NCBI RefSeq assembly: GCF_006439355.1
Contig: NZ_VFTG01000003.1
Coordinates: 345,690 to 409,689 of the forward strand
Length of the DNA: 64,000 bases
DNA from: Mesorhizobium sp. B4-1-3
GTDB taxonomy: Bacteria; Pseudomonadota; Alphaproteobacteria; Rhizobiales; Rhizobiaceae
Direction: 5' to 3'
The position numbers and the translations under genes were made by a program. The notes beneath the pieces are model-generated. The model was not told the origin of the DNA, searched no databases, and worked only from the letters and a program-made list of their open reading frames with translations. Below are positions 1 through 8,423 of this stretch, piece by piece (positions within the stretch are counted from its first letter, which is position 1; each line of letters starts with the position of its first letter).

Positions 1-2114
1 GCTCCTTCGAGCGGCCGCTGGTGTTCCCGGGCAACGATCGTCCCGGCGTCATGCTGGCGCATGCGGCCGAACGCTATGCCAACGAATACGGCGTGCTGCC
101 GGGACAGCGCATCGCGCTCTTCACCAACAACGACAGCGCCTACCGCTCCGCCGTCGCCTTGAAGAAGGCCGGCGCCGCGGTGGTTGCCATCGTCGATGTC
201 CGTGGCGACGTCTCGAACGAGATGCGCCGGCTGGCGAGCGATGCGGAGGCCGAGCTGCTTGCCGGTCACGCCGTCATTGCCACCGAAGGCGGCAAGGCCC
301 TCACCGGCCTCAAGGTGCAGCGCTTCGACGCCACGAGCGGTGTGCTGAGCGGCGACGAACGCAGCATCCATGCCGACAGCCTTCTGATGTCGGGCGGCTG
401 GTCGCCGACCATCCATCTCGCCAGCCAGGCCGGCGCGAAGGCCGAGTGGGATCCGGCGAGACAAGCCTTCCTGCCACCCAAGCCGACGCAACGCTGGACC
501 GGCGCCGGCGCTTTCACCGGCAGTTTCTCGACTGCCGAAGCCATTGCCGAAGGCCGCGCGGCCGGCCTTCAGGCGGCCGGAGGTGCAGCATCATCCGCTC
601 CCCTGCCCGTCGTCGAGGCGGCTCCGGGCGATCCCGATCCGGCCCCGGTCTTCGAGATCAAGGCCAAGGGCAAGAGTTTCGTCGACTTCCAGCACGATGT
701 CACCGCTGAGGACGTGCGGCTGGCGCATCGCGAAGGCTTTATCTCGGTCGAGCATCTGAAGCGCTACACCACGCTCGGCATGGCGACGGACCAGGGCAAG
801 AACTCCAATGTGCCGGGCCTCGCCATCATGGCCGAGGCCCTGGGCAAGCCCATCCCCGAAGTCGGCACGACGCGCTTTCGCCCGCCCTATACGGCCGTGT
901 CGATCGGCTCGCTTGCGGCCGAACGCTTCGGCGACCTCAAGCCCGAGCGGCTGACGCCGATGCATGACTGGCACATCACCAACGGCGCGAGAATGTATTC
1001 GGCCGGCCTGTGGTATCGCCCGATGATCTACGGCCTTCCAGGCGAGACGGTCGAGCAGGCCTATGTCCGTGAGGCCAGGGCAACCCGCGAGAGCGCCGGC
1101 ATCGTCGACGTCTCGACGCTGGGCAAGATCGCGGTGCAGGGGCCCGATGCGGCCGAGTTCCTCGACCGCGTCTACACCAACATGTTTTCGACGCTCGCGG
1201 TCGGCAAGGCGCGCTACGGCCTGATGCTGCGCGAGGACGGGCTTGCCTTCGACGACGGCACCACCTGGCGGCTCGGCGAGCAGGAATTCCTGATGACCAC
1301 CACCACCGCCAATGCCGGCAAGGTGATGCAGCATCTGGAATATTTCCTCGACGTTATCTGGCCGGAGCTGAAGGTCACGGTCACCTCGGTCACCGACGAA
1401 TGGGCGGGTGCTGCGATCGGCGGGCCGAACGCGCGGGCCATCCTCGCTTCCTGCGTCACCGGCACCGCCGTCGACAACGCCACCCTGCCCTTCATGGGCA
1501 TCGTCCATGGCCAGATTGCAGGCGTCCCGGTGATGATCTGCCGGCTGTCCTTCTCCGGCGAGATGGCCTTCGAGGTCTATTCCGGCGCCGGCTACGGCAC
1601 CCGCGTCTGGGAAGCCCTGATCGAGGCCGGCAAGCCCTTCGGCCTTGTCACCTACGGGCTTGAGGCGCTCGGCACCATGCGCATCGAGAAGGGCCATGTC
1701 ACCGGCGCCGAGATCGATGGCCGCACCACGGCGCGCGACCTCCATCTCGACTGGATGCTGTCGAAGAAGAAGCCCTTTATCGGCTCGGCCATGATGGACC
1801 GCGAAGGCCTTATCGCCCCTGACCGGCTCGAGCTGGTCGGGCTTATCGCCCTCGACAACCGGCCGCTCAACGGCGGCGGACATATTGTCGAGGAACTGGA
1901 CGAGGCCAATCCGCACGCCTCGCTCGGTCACATCACCGCCTGCTGCTATTCGCCGGCGCTGGGCAAACATATCGCGCTGGCTTTGGTCAAGGGCGGCGAG
2001 GCGCGCCACGGGACCCGCGCTTTCGTCTCGGACCCGCTGCGCAACCGGTTCGGGCCGGTCGAGATCGTCTCCAACCATTTCTACGATCCGGACGGGAGCC
2101 GCATGCATGGCTGA
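1..2114 (+). CDS. soxA: Sarcosine oxidase alpha subunit, 5' end outside window
   Basis: Large FAD/NAD subunit of heterotetrameric sarcosine oxidase, which demethylates sarcosine to glycine and passes the one-carbon unit to tetrahydrofolate. The frame is open from base 3, so the start lies upstream; about 704 residues are visible of the roughly 1000 usual for the family. The first ~190 residues are the end of the pyridine-nucleotide-disulfide oxidoreductase part (SLLMSGGWSPTIHLASQAG). From about residue 325 to the end runs the aminomethyltransferase (GcvT) half, including the family stretch TPMHDWHITNGARMYSAGLW. The stop overlaps the start of soxG, the usual soxBDAG order, so soxB and soxD should lie left of the window. 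Family assignment is firm. Confidence 0.95.
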   Translation, partial: SFERPLVFPGNDRPGVMLAHAAERYANEYGVLPGQRIALFTNNDSAYRSAVALKKAGAAVVAIVDVRGDVSNEMRRLASDAEAELLAGHAVIATEGGKALTGLKVQRFDATSGVLSGDERSIHADSLLMSGGWSPTIHLASQAGAKAEWDPARQAFLPPKPTQRWTGAGAFTGSFSTAEAIAEGRAAGLQAAGGAASSAPLPVVEAAPGDPDPAPVFEIKAKGKSFVDFQHDVTAEDVRLAHREGFISVEHLKRYTTLGMATDQGKNSNVPGLAIMAEALGKPIPEVGTTRFRPPYTAVSIGSLAAERFGDLKPERLTPMHDWHITNGARMYSAGLWYRPMIYGLPGETVEQAYVREARATRESAGIVDVSTLGKIAVQGPDAAEFLDRVYTNMFSTLAVGKARYGLMLREDGLAFDDGTTWRLGEQEFLMTTTTANAGKVMQHLEYFLDVIWPELKVTVTSVTDEWAGAAIGGPNARAILASCVTGTAVDNATLPFMGIVHGQIAGVPVMICRLSFSGEMAFEVYSGAGYGTRVWEALIEAGKPFGLVTYGLEALGTMRIEKGHVTGAEIDGRTTARDLHLDWMLSKKKPFIGSAMMDREGLIAPDRLELVGLIALDNRPLNGGGHIVEELDEANPHASLGHITACCYSPALGKHIALALVKGGEARHGTRAFVSDPLRNRFGPVEIVSNHFYDPDGSRMHG

Positions 2115-2709
2115 GCAGCATTTGCCCGAACGCCAATCGCCGCTCGAGCCGGATTATCATCCTGGTTCGCATGGCAATTTCGAACATGGCGTCGATGTCA
2201 TCCTGTCCGAAACCCGGCCAGGCTCGATCCTGCAGCTCGCCGCATGGCCGGGCGAAGAGAGCCGGCTGATCGAGATTATCCGCAAGGTCACTGGTCTCGC
2301 TCTGCCCGACGGCGCCGGCGGCGGCGTGAGCAGCGGCGGCAGCGCCGCTTTCGGCTTCGCGCCGGGGAAGTTCACCGTGCTCGACGAGGCAGAGGGGCTT
2401 GCTCAGGCCTTCGCCGACGCCATGACGCCGGCCATCGGCACGCTCACCGATCTCTCGCATGGCCGCACCACGATCCGCATCGCCGGCCCGAAGGCCGAGT
2501 GGGTGATGGCGAAGTTCTTCGCCATCGACTTCGCCTTGCCCGCCTTCCCGCTCGGCGCTGGCCGTTCGACCAATCACCACGACATCTTCGCCCAGATCCA
2601 GCGCACAGGCGCCGACCAGTTCGACATCTACGTCTTCCGCTCTTTCGCGCGGTCGTTCTGGAAGGCCTTGTGCTACGCCAGCGAGGAAGTCGGCTACGAG
2701 GTGCAATAG
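2107..2709 (+). CDS. soxG: Sarcosine oxidase gamma subunit
   Basis: Small subunit of heterotetrameric sarcosine oxidase, 200 residues, close to the family's usual length. ATG at 2107 is chosen because it overlaps the soxA stop by 8 bases, as expected for translational coupling, and gives the expected N-terminus (MAEQHLPERQSPLEPDYHPG). An open frame extends upstream to 1885 but lies inside soxA and has no family character. The C-terminal part (YVFRSFARSFWKALCYASEEVGYEV) is typical of SoxG. It probably closes the sox operon, since a hairpin-forming inverted repeat and 160 nt without genes follow. Confidence 0.92.
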   Translation: MAEQHLPERQSPLEPDYHPGSHGNFEHGVDVILSETRPGSILQLAAWPGEESRLIEIIRKVTGLALPDGAGGGVSSGGSAAFGFAPGKFTVLDEAEGLAQAFADAMTPAIGTLTDLSHGRTTIRIAGPKAEWVMAKFFAIDFALPAFPLGAGRSTNHHDIFAQIQRTGADQFDIYVFRSFARSFWKALCYASEEVGYEVQ

Positions 2710-2718
2710 GCTCGGCGT

Positions 2719-2794
2719 TGCTGGCTCAGCATTGGTCCAGGCGCTATCTGGCATTATCGACGGCTACAACTGCTGCTTGAGCGTTGAGCCAGCA
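2719..2794. repeat. 10-bp perfect inverted repeat after soxG
   Basis: TGCTGGCTCA at 2719-2728 is matched by TGAGCCAGCA at 2785-2794, 56 nt apart, just behind the soxG stop. It could fold into a long hairpin at the end of the sox transcript. There is no T run after either arm, so a classical intrinsic terminator is not supported. Confidence 0.35.
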
Positions 2795-2871
2795 GGCGCG
2801 ATAGGTAAGGAATCACGGGCGTTTGCCAAAGCGAACGTCCGTTCAGGCAACCAGTTCGACCATACCCTTCC

Positions 2872-4314
2872 ATGACTGTTGAGACTTCGGCGATGGCCAC
2901 GACCCGCTTTGCTCCGGCGGGGGGGCCGTCGATGCTGTTGCCGGCAACCGTCGCTTGTGGCGTGTTCATGACGAGCCTGGACCAGAACGTCGTGGTCACC
3001 GCGCTGCCCGGCATCGGCGAGAGCCTAGACCGCCCGCCAAGCCAGCTTGGCCTTTTGATCACCGTTTATGTCGCGAGCCTCATCGTCACCATGCCGGTCG
3101 GCGGATGGCTGGCCGACCGCTTCGGCCTGCGCAACGTCTATTGCTTCGCCCTGCTCGTCTTCGCCAGCGCCTCGGCGCTGTGCGGCCTTTCGGAAAATAT
3201 CTGGATGCTGATCGGCTCGCGCGCCTTGCAGGGGTGCGGCGGCGCGCTGATGGGCACGCTCGGCCAGGTCGTCATCCTGTCGAGCTTCCCGCGCGACCGT
3301 ACGCTGAAGATCAACATGTATATTTCGCTCGCCGGACAGTCAGGGCCGCTGGTCGGACCGCTCGCCGGCGGCGCGCTGACCACTTACGTGTCCTGGCGCT
3401 GGATCTTCTACATCAACATTCCGATCGCGCTGACCGCGGCGCTTCTGGCTGCCTCGCTGTTTCCGACGACGACCAAGCCGGTGCGCACGCCTTTCGACCT
3501 TCCGGGCTTCCTGCTCGTCGGCAGCGGCATGGGGCTGCTGGTCTTCGGCATGGACTCGCTTGCCGCCAAGGATGCCGCAAGCAGCCTCATCGGCATCGAG
3601 CTCGGCCTGGCGATGGTCATCCTGACGGTCGCCGCCTTCTATTGCCTGCGCGCCCGCAATCCGCTGCTCGACCTCAACCTGCTGCGCATCCGCACTTTCC
3701 GCATCTCCTTCCTCACCGGCGGTGGCCTCGACACGATCGGCCTGAGCTCCGTGGTTTTCCTTCTGCCGCTGATGTTCCAGCTCGGCTTCGGCATGAGCGC
3801 GGTGCAAGCAGGATCGCTGACTTTCGTCGCCGCGATCGGGTCATTGCTGATGCGCTTCTTCATGCCGCGCCTTTTGAACCGTTTCGGCTTCAAGCGCGTG
3901 CTGGTCACCAACACGCCGATCGTCGCACTGCTGGTCGCAGGCTTCGCGCTGATGCAGGAAAGCCTGCCGGCCTGGATCGTTTTGGCCTACATCTTCACCT
4001 TCGGCGTCTTCCGCTCGGTGCAATGGGCCTCGACCGGCAATCTTTCCTATTCGGACATCGCGCCGGAGCAGCTCGCCCGCTTCAGCGCGCTCTATTACAT
4101 CCTGTGGCAGCTTGCGGTGGCGATCAGCGTCGGCCTCGCGTCGGCGCTGCTCTCGCTGCTTGCCGGCAGCGGCAAGGCCAGCGTCAATGACTATCGCATC
4201 CTGTTCGTCATCGAAGGCCTGATCACGCTTTGCGCGCTGTCGGCCTATCTCAGGCTGACGCCGCTGGACGGCGCGCATGTCAGCGGACACGGTGCGCATA
4301 TGAGCACCGACTGA
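2872..4314 (+). CDS. MFS transporter, DHA2 (EmrB/QacA-like) type
   Basis: Inner-membrane major facilitator protein of 480 residues, the length and layout of 14-segment drug:proton antiporters. MTSLDQNVVVTALPGI near residue 30 is the DHA2 motif in the first segment (usually LDxTIVNVALP). GGWLADRFGLRNVY matches MFS motif A between segments 2 and 3, and GQSGPLVGPLAGG resembles the antiporter motif C in segment 5. ATG at 2872 is used; a second ATG at 2893 is possible. There is no partner membrane-fusion gene nearby, so it may work alone. The substrate is unknown; placement between sarcosine genes and a nitroreductase does not settle it. Confidence 0.85.
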   Translation: MTVETSAMATTRFAPAGGPSMLLPATVACGVFMTSLDQNVVVTALPGIGESLDRPPSQLGLLITVYVASLIVTMPVGGWLADRFGLRNVYCFALLVFASASALCGLSENIWMLIGSRALQGCGGALMGTLGQVVILSSFPRDRTLKINMYISLAGQSGPLVGPLAGGALTTYVSWRWIFYINIPIALTAALLAASLFPTTTKPVRTPFDLPGFLLVGSGMGLLVFGMDSLAAKDAASSLIGIELGLAMVILTVAAFYCLRARNPLLDLNLLRIRTFRISFLTGGGLDTIGLSSVVFLLPLMFQLGFGMSAVQAGSLTFVAAIGSLLMRFFMPRLLNRFGFKRVLVTNTPIVALLVAGFALMQESLPAWIVLAYIFTFGVFRSVQWASTGNLSYSDIAPEQLARFSALYYILWQLAVAISVGLASALLSLLAGSGKASVNDYRILFVIEGLITLCALSAYLRLTPLDGAHVSGHGAHMSTD

Positions 4315-4341
4315 CAGCCGGACCGCGGCCCCGCGCCGATA

Positions 4342-5046
4342 CTATTCCGCGAACGTCACCCAGTCCTCGAGCGGCGCGCGGTCGGTGCGGAACTCGTTCT
4401 CCGGCTTCGACGTGTCCTCATAGCCGAGCGCCATTCCGCAGACGACGACCTCCTCGTCGGGAATATCGAGCACCGGCCGGATCTGCCGGTGATAGGGCGC
4501 GAAGGCAGCCTGGGGACAGGTATGCAAGCCCCGGCCCCGCGCCGCGACCATGATGTTCTGCAGGAACATGCCGTAGTCGATCCAGGAGCCCTGGTTCAGC
4601 CTCCGGTCGATCGTGAAGATCATGCCGACCGGCGCGTCGAAGAAGATGAAGTTGCGGTCGTGCTGCGCCCGCATCTTGTCGACCTCGCGCCGGCCGATGC
4701 CCAGCGCGCCGTAAAGCCCAAAGCCGTTGGCGCGTCGACGGGTCAGGTACGGCTCGAAGAACTGGTCGGGATAATAACGATATTCGTCCCACTCCGCCTT
4801 TTCGGCGCGAATGCCGGAATTGAGGATGGCGTCGCTGATGCGCTGCTTGACCTCGCCCTTGGTCACATAGACGCGCCAGGGCTGCATGTTGGTGCCGGAC
4901 GGCGCACGCGCGGCGACCGCCAGAATCGCACGGATCGTCTCGTCGTCAACCATATCGGGCAGGAAAGCGCGCACCGACCGGCGCGAGGTGATCGCCTCGT
5001 CGACGATTGACGCTTCCGATGCGATCCGGATGTTCTTCTCAAGCAT
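4342..5046 (-). CDS. Nitroreductase family FMN oxidoreductase
   Basis: Predicted FMN-dependent NAD(P)H oxidoreductase of 234 residues. The N-terminal SRRSVRAFLPDMVDDETI, the following ARAPSGTNMQPWRVYV and the C-terminal GMALGYEDTSKPENEFRTDR are hallmarks of the nitroreductase fold and its FMN site. ATG at 5046 is chosen because similarity begins there; an open frame reaches back to 5196 but its extra 50 residues look non-coding. The gene ends 28 nt from the convergent MFS gene. It is transcribed away from the XRE regulator, sharing a 235-nt upstream region. The physiological substrate is unknown. Confidence 0.88.
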   Translation of the reverse strand: MLEKNIRIASEASIVDEAITSRRSVRAFLPDMVDDETIRAILAVAARAPSGTNMQPWRVYVTKGEVKQRISDAILNSGIRAEKAEWDEYRYYPDQFFEPYLTRRRANGFGLYGALGIGRREVDKMRAQHDRNFIFFDAPVGMIFTIDRRLNQGSWIDYGMFLQNIMVAARGRGLHTCPQAAFAPYHRQIRPVLDIPDEEVVVCGMALGYEDTSKPENEFRTDRAPLEDWVTFAE

Positions 5047-5061
5047 GGGCCGTCCTTTTGC

Positions 5062-5106
5062 GCATGGCCGGAAACCGCAAACACGGTTTTCCTGACGACC
5101 ATCCGC
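5062..5106. repeat. Rhizobial-type intergenic palindrome, copy 1
   Basis: GGAAACCG, a short loop, then CGGTTTTCC, flanked by GCATGG and CCATCCGC. This is the same design as the palindromes at 20834, 31059 and 45965 in this window: GC-rich core with AAACCG/CGGTTTT arms and a CATG-type outer end. It lies directly upstream of the nitroreductase start. Confidence 0.6.
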
Positions 5107-5210
5107 AGACTCTAAGCTAAACTGGTCCCCGACCGGGCGCCCCACTCGCCGCTCGTGCGCGAGCCTTTGCATCAACGGCCGAAAACGCGCAAGCAAATCT
5201 TGTGGCCTAT

Positions 5211-5271
5211 GAAAATCCCCTTGATTTTTTCATGATTTTACCGCTTCATGAAATTTATCAGGATTTTTTCA
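5211..5271. promoter_or_regulatory. AT-rich operator-like repeats before the XRE regulator
   Basis: An unusually AT-rich stretch in GC-rich DNA holds two identical copies of GATTTTTTCA (5223-5232 and 5262-5271, 39 bp apart) and the palindrome TTCATGAA (5245-5252) between them. GAAAATC at 5211 is an imperfect inverted match to the first copy. Position immediately before the regulator start at 5282 suggests an operator and promoter shared with the divergent nitroreductase. Binding by the adjacent regulator is inference. Confidence 0.45.
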
Positions 5272-5281
5272 CGAGCAGCCT

Positions 5282-5869
5282 TTGACCGCGACCGCGACCA
5301 AATCGGAGCAGGATAACGGCGACCGGCTGTTGGCCGGCGACATCCGTGCGCTCCGCAAGGCGCGCGGCCTCACGCTCGCTGAAATTGCGCTTAAGCTAGA
5401 CCGTTCGGTCGGTTGGGTCAGTCAGGTCGAGCGTGGTCTTTCTATCCCCTCGCTCGGCGACCTCAGGGCATTCGCCAGCCTCTTCGATGTTCCGATCAGC
5501 CTGTTCTTCAGCCATGATGTGCCTGTCGAGCAGGAACGCGGCGTGATCGTACGCGCCGGCAGCCGCCGTTCGCTTGGCACAAGTGAATCCGGCCTTGTGG
5601 AAGAGCTTCTGTCGCCCGACCTCGGCGGTAGCTTCGAGATGCTTCGCTCTGTCTTCGCGCCGGGCGCGGAGCTGAAGACGGAAGCGCGCCGTCCGACGGA
5701 AGAAGCGGGCTATGTCGCGTCGGGCACGTTCGAGATCGAGATCGACGGCGTCTGGCACCGTCTCGACGAAGGCGACTCGTTCCGCTTCGAGGGCAAGCCG
5801 TTCCGCTGGCGCAATCCTGGCGCCGAGCCCGCCGTCGTGATTTGGGTGATTTCACCACCGGTATATTGA
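5282..5869 (+). CDS. XRE-family regulator with C-terminal cupin domain
   Basis: Transcription factor of 195 residues. Residues ~18-75 form a helix-turn-helix of the XRE type (IRALRKARGLTLAEIALKLD, then VGWVSQVERGLSIPSL). Residues ~120-195 form a cupin ligand or sensor domain (ARRPTEEAGYVASGTFEIEI, then DEGDSFRFEGKPFRWRNPG). The start is the TTG at 5282: an in-frame stop at 5249 closes the frame, and no ATG or GTG lies between. The ribosome site is weak, so the start is uncertain by a few codons. Such regulators often control amine or amino-acid catabolic genes; the downstream operon beginning 100 nt later is the obvious target, by inference. Confidence 0.85.
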   Translation: MTATATKSEQDNGDRLLAGDIRALRKARGLTLAEIALKLDRSVGWVSQVERGLSIPSLGDLRAFASLFDVPISLFFSHDVPVEQERGVIVRAGSRRSLGTSESGLVEELLSPDLGGSFEMLRSVFAPGAELKTEARRPTEEAGYVASGTFEIEIDGVWHRLDEGDSFRFEGKPFRWRNPGAEPAVVIWVISPPVY

Positions 5870-5969
5870 ACATTGCATGCCGCCCAAGTGCCCAGCGGTT
5901 TTGGACGACGGCATGCATCAACAGTAAGCAAAGCGCGGCATGTCGCGCTTTGAATTGGAGGAGAGAAAC

Positions 5970-8423
5970 ATGGCGGGTTTGCCGACCACGGCGCGCGTGG
6001 TGATCATCGGAGGCGGTGTCGTCGGCTGCTCATCGCTCTATCATCTGTGCAAGGCGGGTTGGACCGACTGCGTGCTTCTGGAAAAGAACGAGTTGACCTC
6101 CGGCTCGACCTGGCATGCCGCCGGCAACGTGCCGACCTTCTCCTCGTCATGGTCGCTGATGAACATGCAGCGCTACTCGACCGAGCTTTATCGGGGACTA
6201 GCCGAAGCGGTCGACTATCCGATGAACTACCATGTCACCGGCTCGCTCCGGCTCGCCCATACGAAGGAGCGCATGCAGGAATTCCAGCGCGCCAAGGGCA
6301 TGGGCCGCTACCAGGGCATGGACATCGACGTCGTCGGGCTGGACGAGATCAAGCGCCGTTACCCTTTCATCGAGACGCACGATCTGAAGGGCGCGCTCTA
6401 TGATCCGAGCGACGGCGACATCGACCCGGCGCAGCTGACGCAGGCACTCGCCAAGGGCGCGCGCGACATGGGCGCCAAGATCATCCGCTTCTGCCCGGTC
6501 ACCGGCGTTCGCCGCGAGAACGGCGAATGGGTGGTCGAAACACCGCAGGGCGAGATCCGCTGCGAGGTCGTCATCAACGCCGCCGGCTACCGCGCCGCCG
6601 AAGTCGGAAAGATGTTCGGCCGAGACGTGCCGATGATGGTGATGAGCCACCAGTACATATTGTTCGAGGAGATCCCCGAGCTCGCCGCCTGGACGAAGGA
6701 GCAGGGCCACAAGCTGCCACTGCTGCGCGACGTCGACACGTCCTATTACCTGCGCCAGGAAAAGAGCGGCATGAATCTCGGCCCTTATGAGCGCAATTGC
6801 CGCGCGCATTGGGCGACCCACAACGATCCGATGCCGGAGGATTTTTCCTTCCAGCTTTTCCCCGACGACCTCGACCGTCTCGAGCATTACCTGGCCGACG
6901 CGGTCGCCCGCGTGCCGATCCTCGGCACCGCCGGCCTTTCCAAGGTGATCAACGGGCCGATCCCTTACGCGCCGGACGGCAACCCACTGATCGGGCCGAT
7001 GCCCGGCGTGCCGAACGCCTTCGAGGCCTGCGTCTTCACCTTCGGCATTGCCCAGGGCGGTGGTGCCGGCAAGGTGCTGGCCGAATGGGTGACGGAGGGC
7101 CAGACCGAATGGGACATGTGGTCCTGCGACCCGCGCCGTTTCACCAGCTTCGCCTCAGCGCCCGATTATTGCGTCGCCAAGGGCATGGAGATCTACGGCA
7201 ACGAATACGCCATCCAGTTCCCGCGCCATACCTGGCCGGAGGGGCGCAACCGCAAGCTGTCGCCGCTGCATGAGCGCATCAAGGCGCTGGGCGGCCAGTT
7301 CGACGCCTATAATGGCTGGGAGCGCGCCACCTGGTATGCGAAGCCCAGCGACGATACCTCCGAGGAAGCGACGCTGACCTTCCGCCGCGACGGGCCTTGG
7401 CAGCAGCGTGTGCGCGAGGAATGCCTTGCCGTGCGCGACGCCGCCGGCATCCTTGATTTGCCCGGCTTCTCGCGCTTCAACCTCGAAGGCCCGGGCGCGG
7501 CCGACTGGCTGTCGCTCCAGGTCACCGGCCTCGTGCCGAAGCCCGGCCGCATCGGCCTCGTCTATTTCTCGGACGACAAGGGCCGCATCGTCACCGAAAT
7601 GTCGGTGGCTCGCGATGGCGAGGACCAGATGACGCTGATCACCGCGGCGGTGGCGCAATGGCACGATTTCGAATGGCTGAAGTCGCGCATGCCGGCCGAT
7701 GCTGCCTTTACGCTGACCGACCGGACCGAAGAATACTCGACCCAAATCCTCGCCGGACCGAATTCGCGCAAAATCCTGGCCGAAGTCTGCGAGGCCGATT
7801 TGACGCTACCCTGGCTGACGCATCAGGAAACGACCATCGCCGGACGTTGGGCGAAGCTGGTGCGTGTCTCCTTCGCCGGAGAACTCGGCTGGGAAATCCA
7901 CACCAGGGTTGCCGATACGCTGGCGGTCTTCGACGCCGTCTGGGCCGCCGGCCAGAAGCACGGTCTGAAGCCTTTCGGCATGTATGCGCTGGATTCGCTT
8001 CGTCTCGAAAAAGGCTACCGCACTTGGAAGGGCGATCTTTCGACCGACTATTCGATCCTGCAGGGCGGGCTGGAGCGCTTCGTCAAATGGGACAAGCCCG
8101 ATTTCCGCGGCAAGGCTGCTTTGCTCAATGAGAAGCAGCAGGGCGTGAAGAAGCGCTTCGTCACGCTGGTGGTCGAAAACCCCGGCGACTGCGACGCGCC
8201 CTATATGTCCACGCTCTGGCACGACGGCAGGATCGTCGGCGAGACGACGTCCGGCGGCTGGGGCCATCGCGTCGGAAAGTCGATCGCGCTTGGCATGCTG
8301 CGCGCCGACCTCACCGAGCCGGGCACAGCGGTCGAGGTCGAAATTTTTGGCGATCGCTTCAAGGCCGTCGTCCAGAAGGACGAGCCGCTGTGGGATCCGA
8401 AGAATGAGAGGTTGAGAGCCTGA
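5970..8423 (+). CDS. FAD oxidoreductase-GcvT fusion, dimethylglycine/sarcosine dehydrogenase-like
   Basis: 817-residue flavoprotein. Residues ~8-45 hold the FAD Rossmann motif (VVIIGGGVVGCSSLYHL), followed by TSGSTWHAAG, where the His after Trp matches the covalent FAD-attachment His of dimethylglycine and sarcosine dehydrogenases. A DAO-type domain runs to about residue 400; the rest is a GcvT aminomethyltransferase domain (PGFSRFNLEGPGAADWL, SFAGELGWEIHTRV) likely binding folate. ATG at 5970 has a strong GGAGGAGAG at 5957-5965; an upstream in-frame ATG at 5940 lacks one. Expected reaction: oxidative N-demethylation with transfer of the methyl carbon to tetrahydrofolate. The exact amine is not readable. 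First gene of an overlapping three-gene operon. Confidence 0.9.
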   Translation: MAGLPTTARVVIIGGGVVGCSSLYHLCKAGWTDCVLLEKNELTSGSTWHAAGNVPTFSSSWSLMNMQRYSTELYRGLAEAVDYPMNYHVTGSLRLAHTKERMQEFQRAKGMGRYQGMDIDVVGLDEIKRRYPFIETHDLKGALYDPSDGDIDPAQLTQALAKGARDMGAKIIRFCPVTGVRRENGEWVVETPQGEIRCEVVINAAGYRAAEVGKMFGRDVPMMVMSHQYILFEEIPELAAWTKEQGHKLPLLRDVDTSYYLRQEKSGMNLGPYERNCRAHWATHNDPMPEDFSFQLFPDDLDRLEHYLADAVARVPILGTAGLSKVINGPIPYAPDGNPLIGPMPGVPNAFEACVFTFGIAQGGGAGKVLAEWVTEGQTEWDMWSCDPRRFTSFASAPDYCVAKGMEIYGNEYAIQFPRHTWPEGRNRKLSPLHERIKALGGQFDAYNGWERATWYAKPSDDTSEEATLTFRRDGPWQQRVREECLAVRDAAGILDLPGFSRFNLEGPGAADWLSLQVTGLVPKPGRIGLVYFSDDKGRIVTEMSVARDGEDQMTLITAAVAQWHDFEWLKSRMPADAAFTLTDRTEEYSTQILAGPNSRKILAEVCEADLTLPWLTHQETTIAGRWAKLVRVSFAGELGWEIHTRVADTLAVFDAVWAAGQKHGLKPFGMYALDSLRLEKGYRTWKGDLSTDYSILQGGLERFVKWDKPDFRGKAALLNEKQQGVKKRFVTLVVENPGDCDAPYMSTLWHDGRIVGETTSGGWGHRVGKSIALGMLRADLTEPGTAVEVEIFGDRFKAVVQKDEPLWDPKNERLRA

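Noticed and set aside
591..2108. 505-codon open frame antisense to soxA
   Set aside because: Shadow of a GC-rich gene; composition is that of an antisense frame and the plus strand encodes a clear SoxA.
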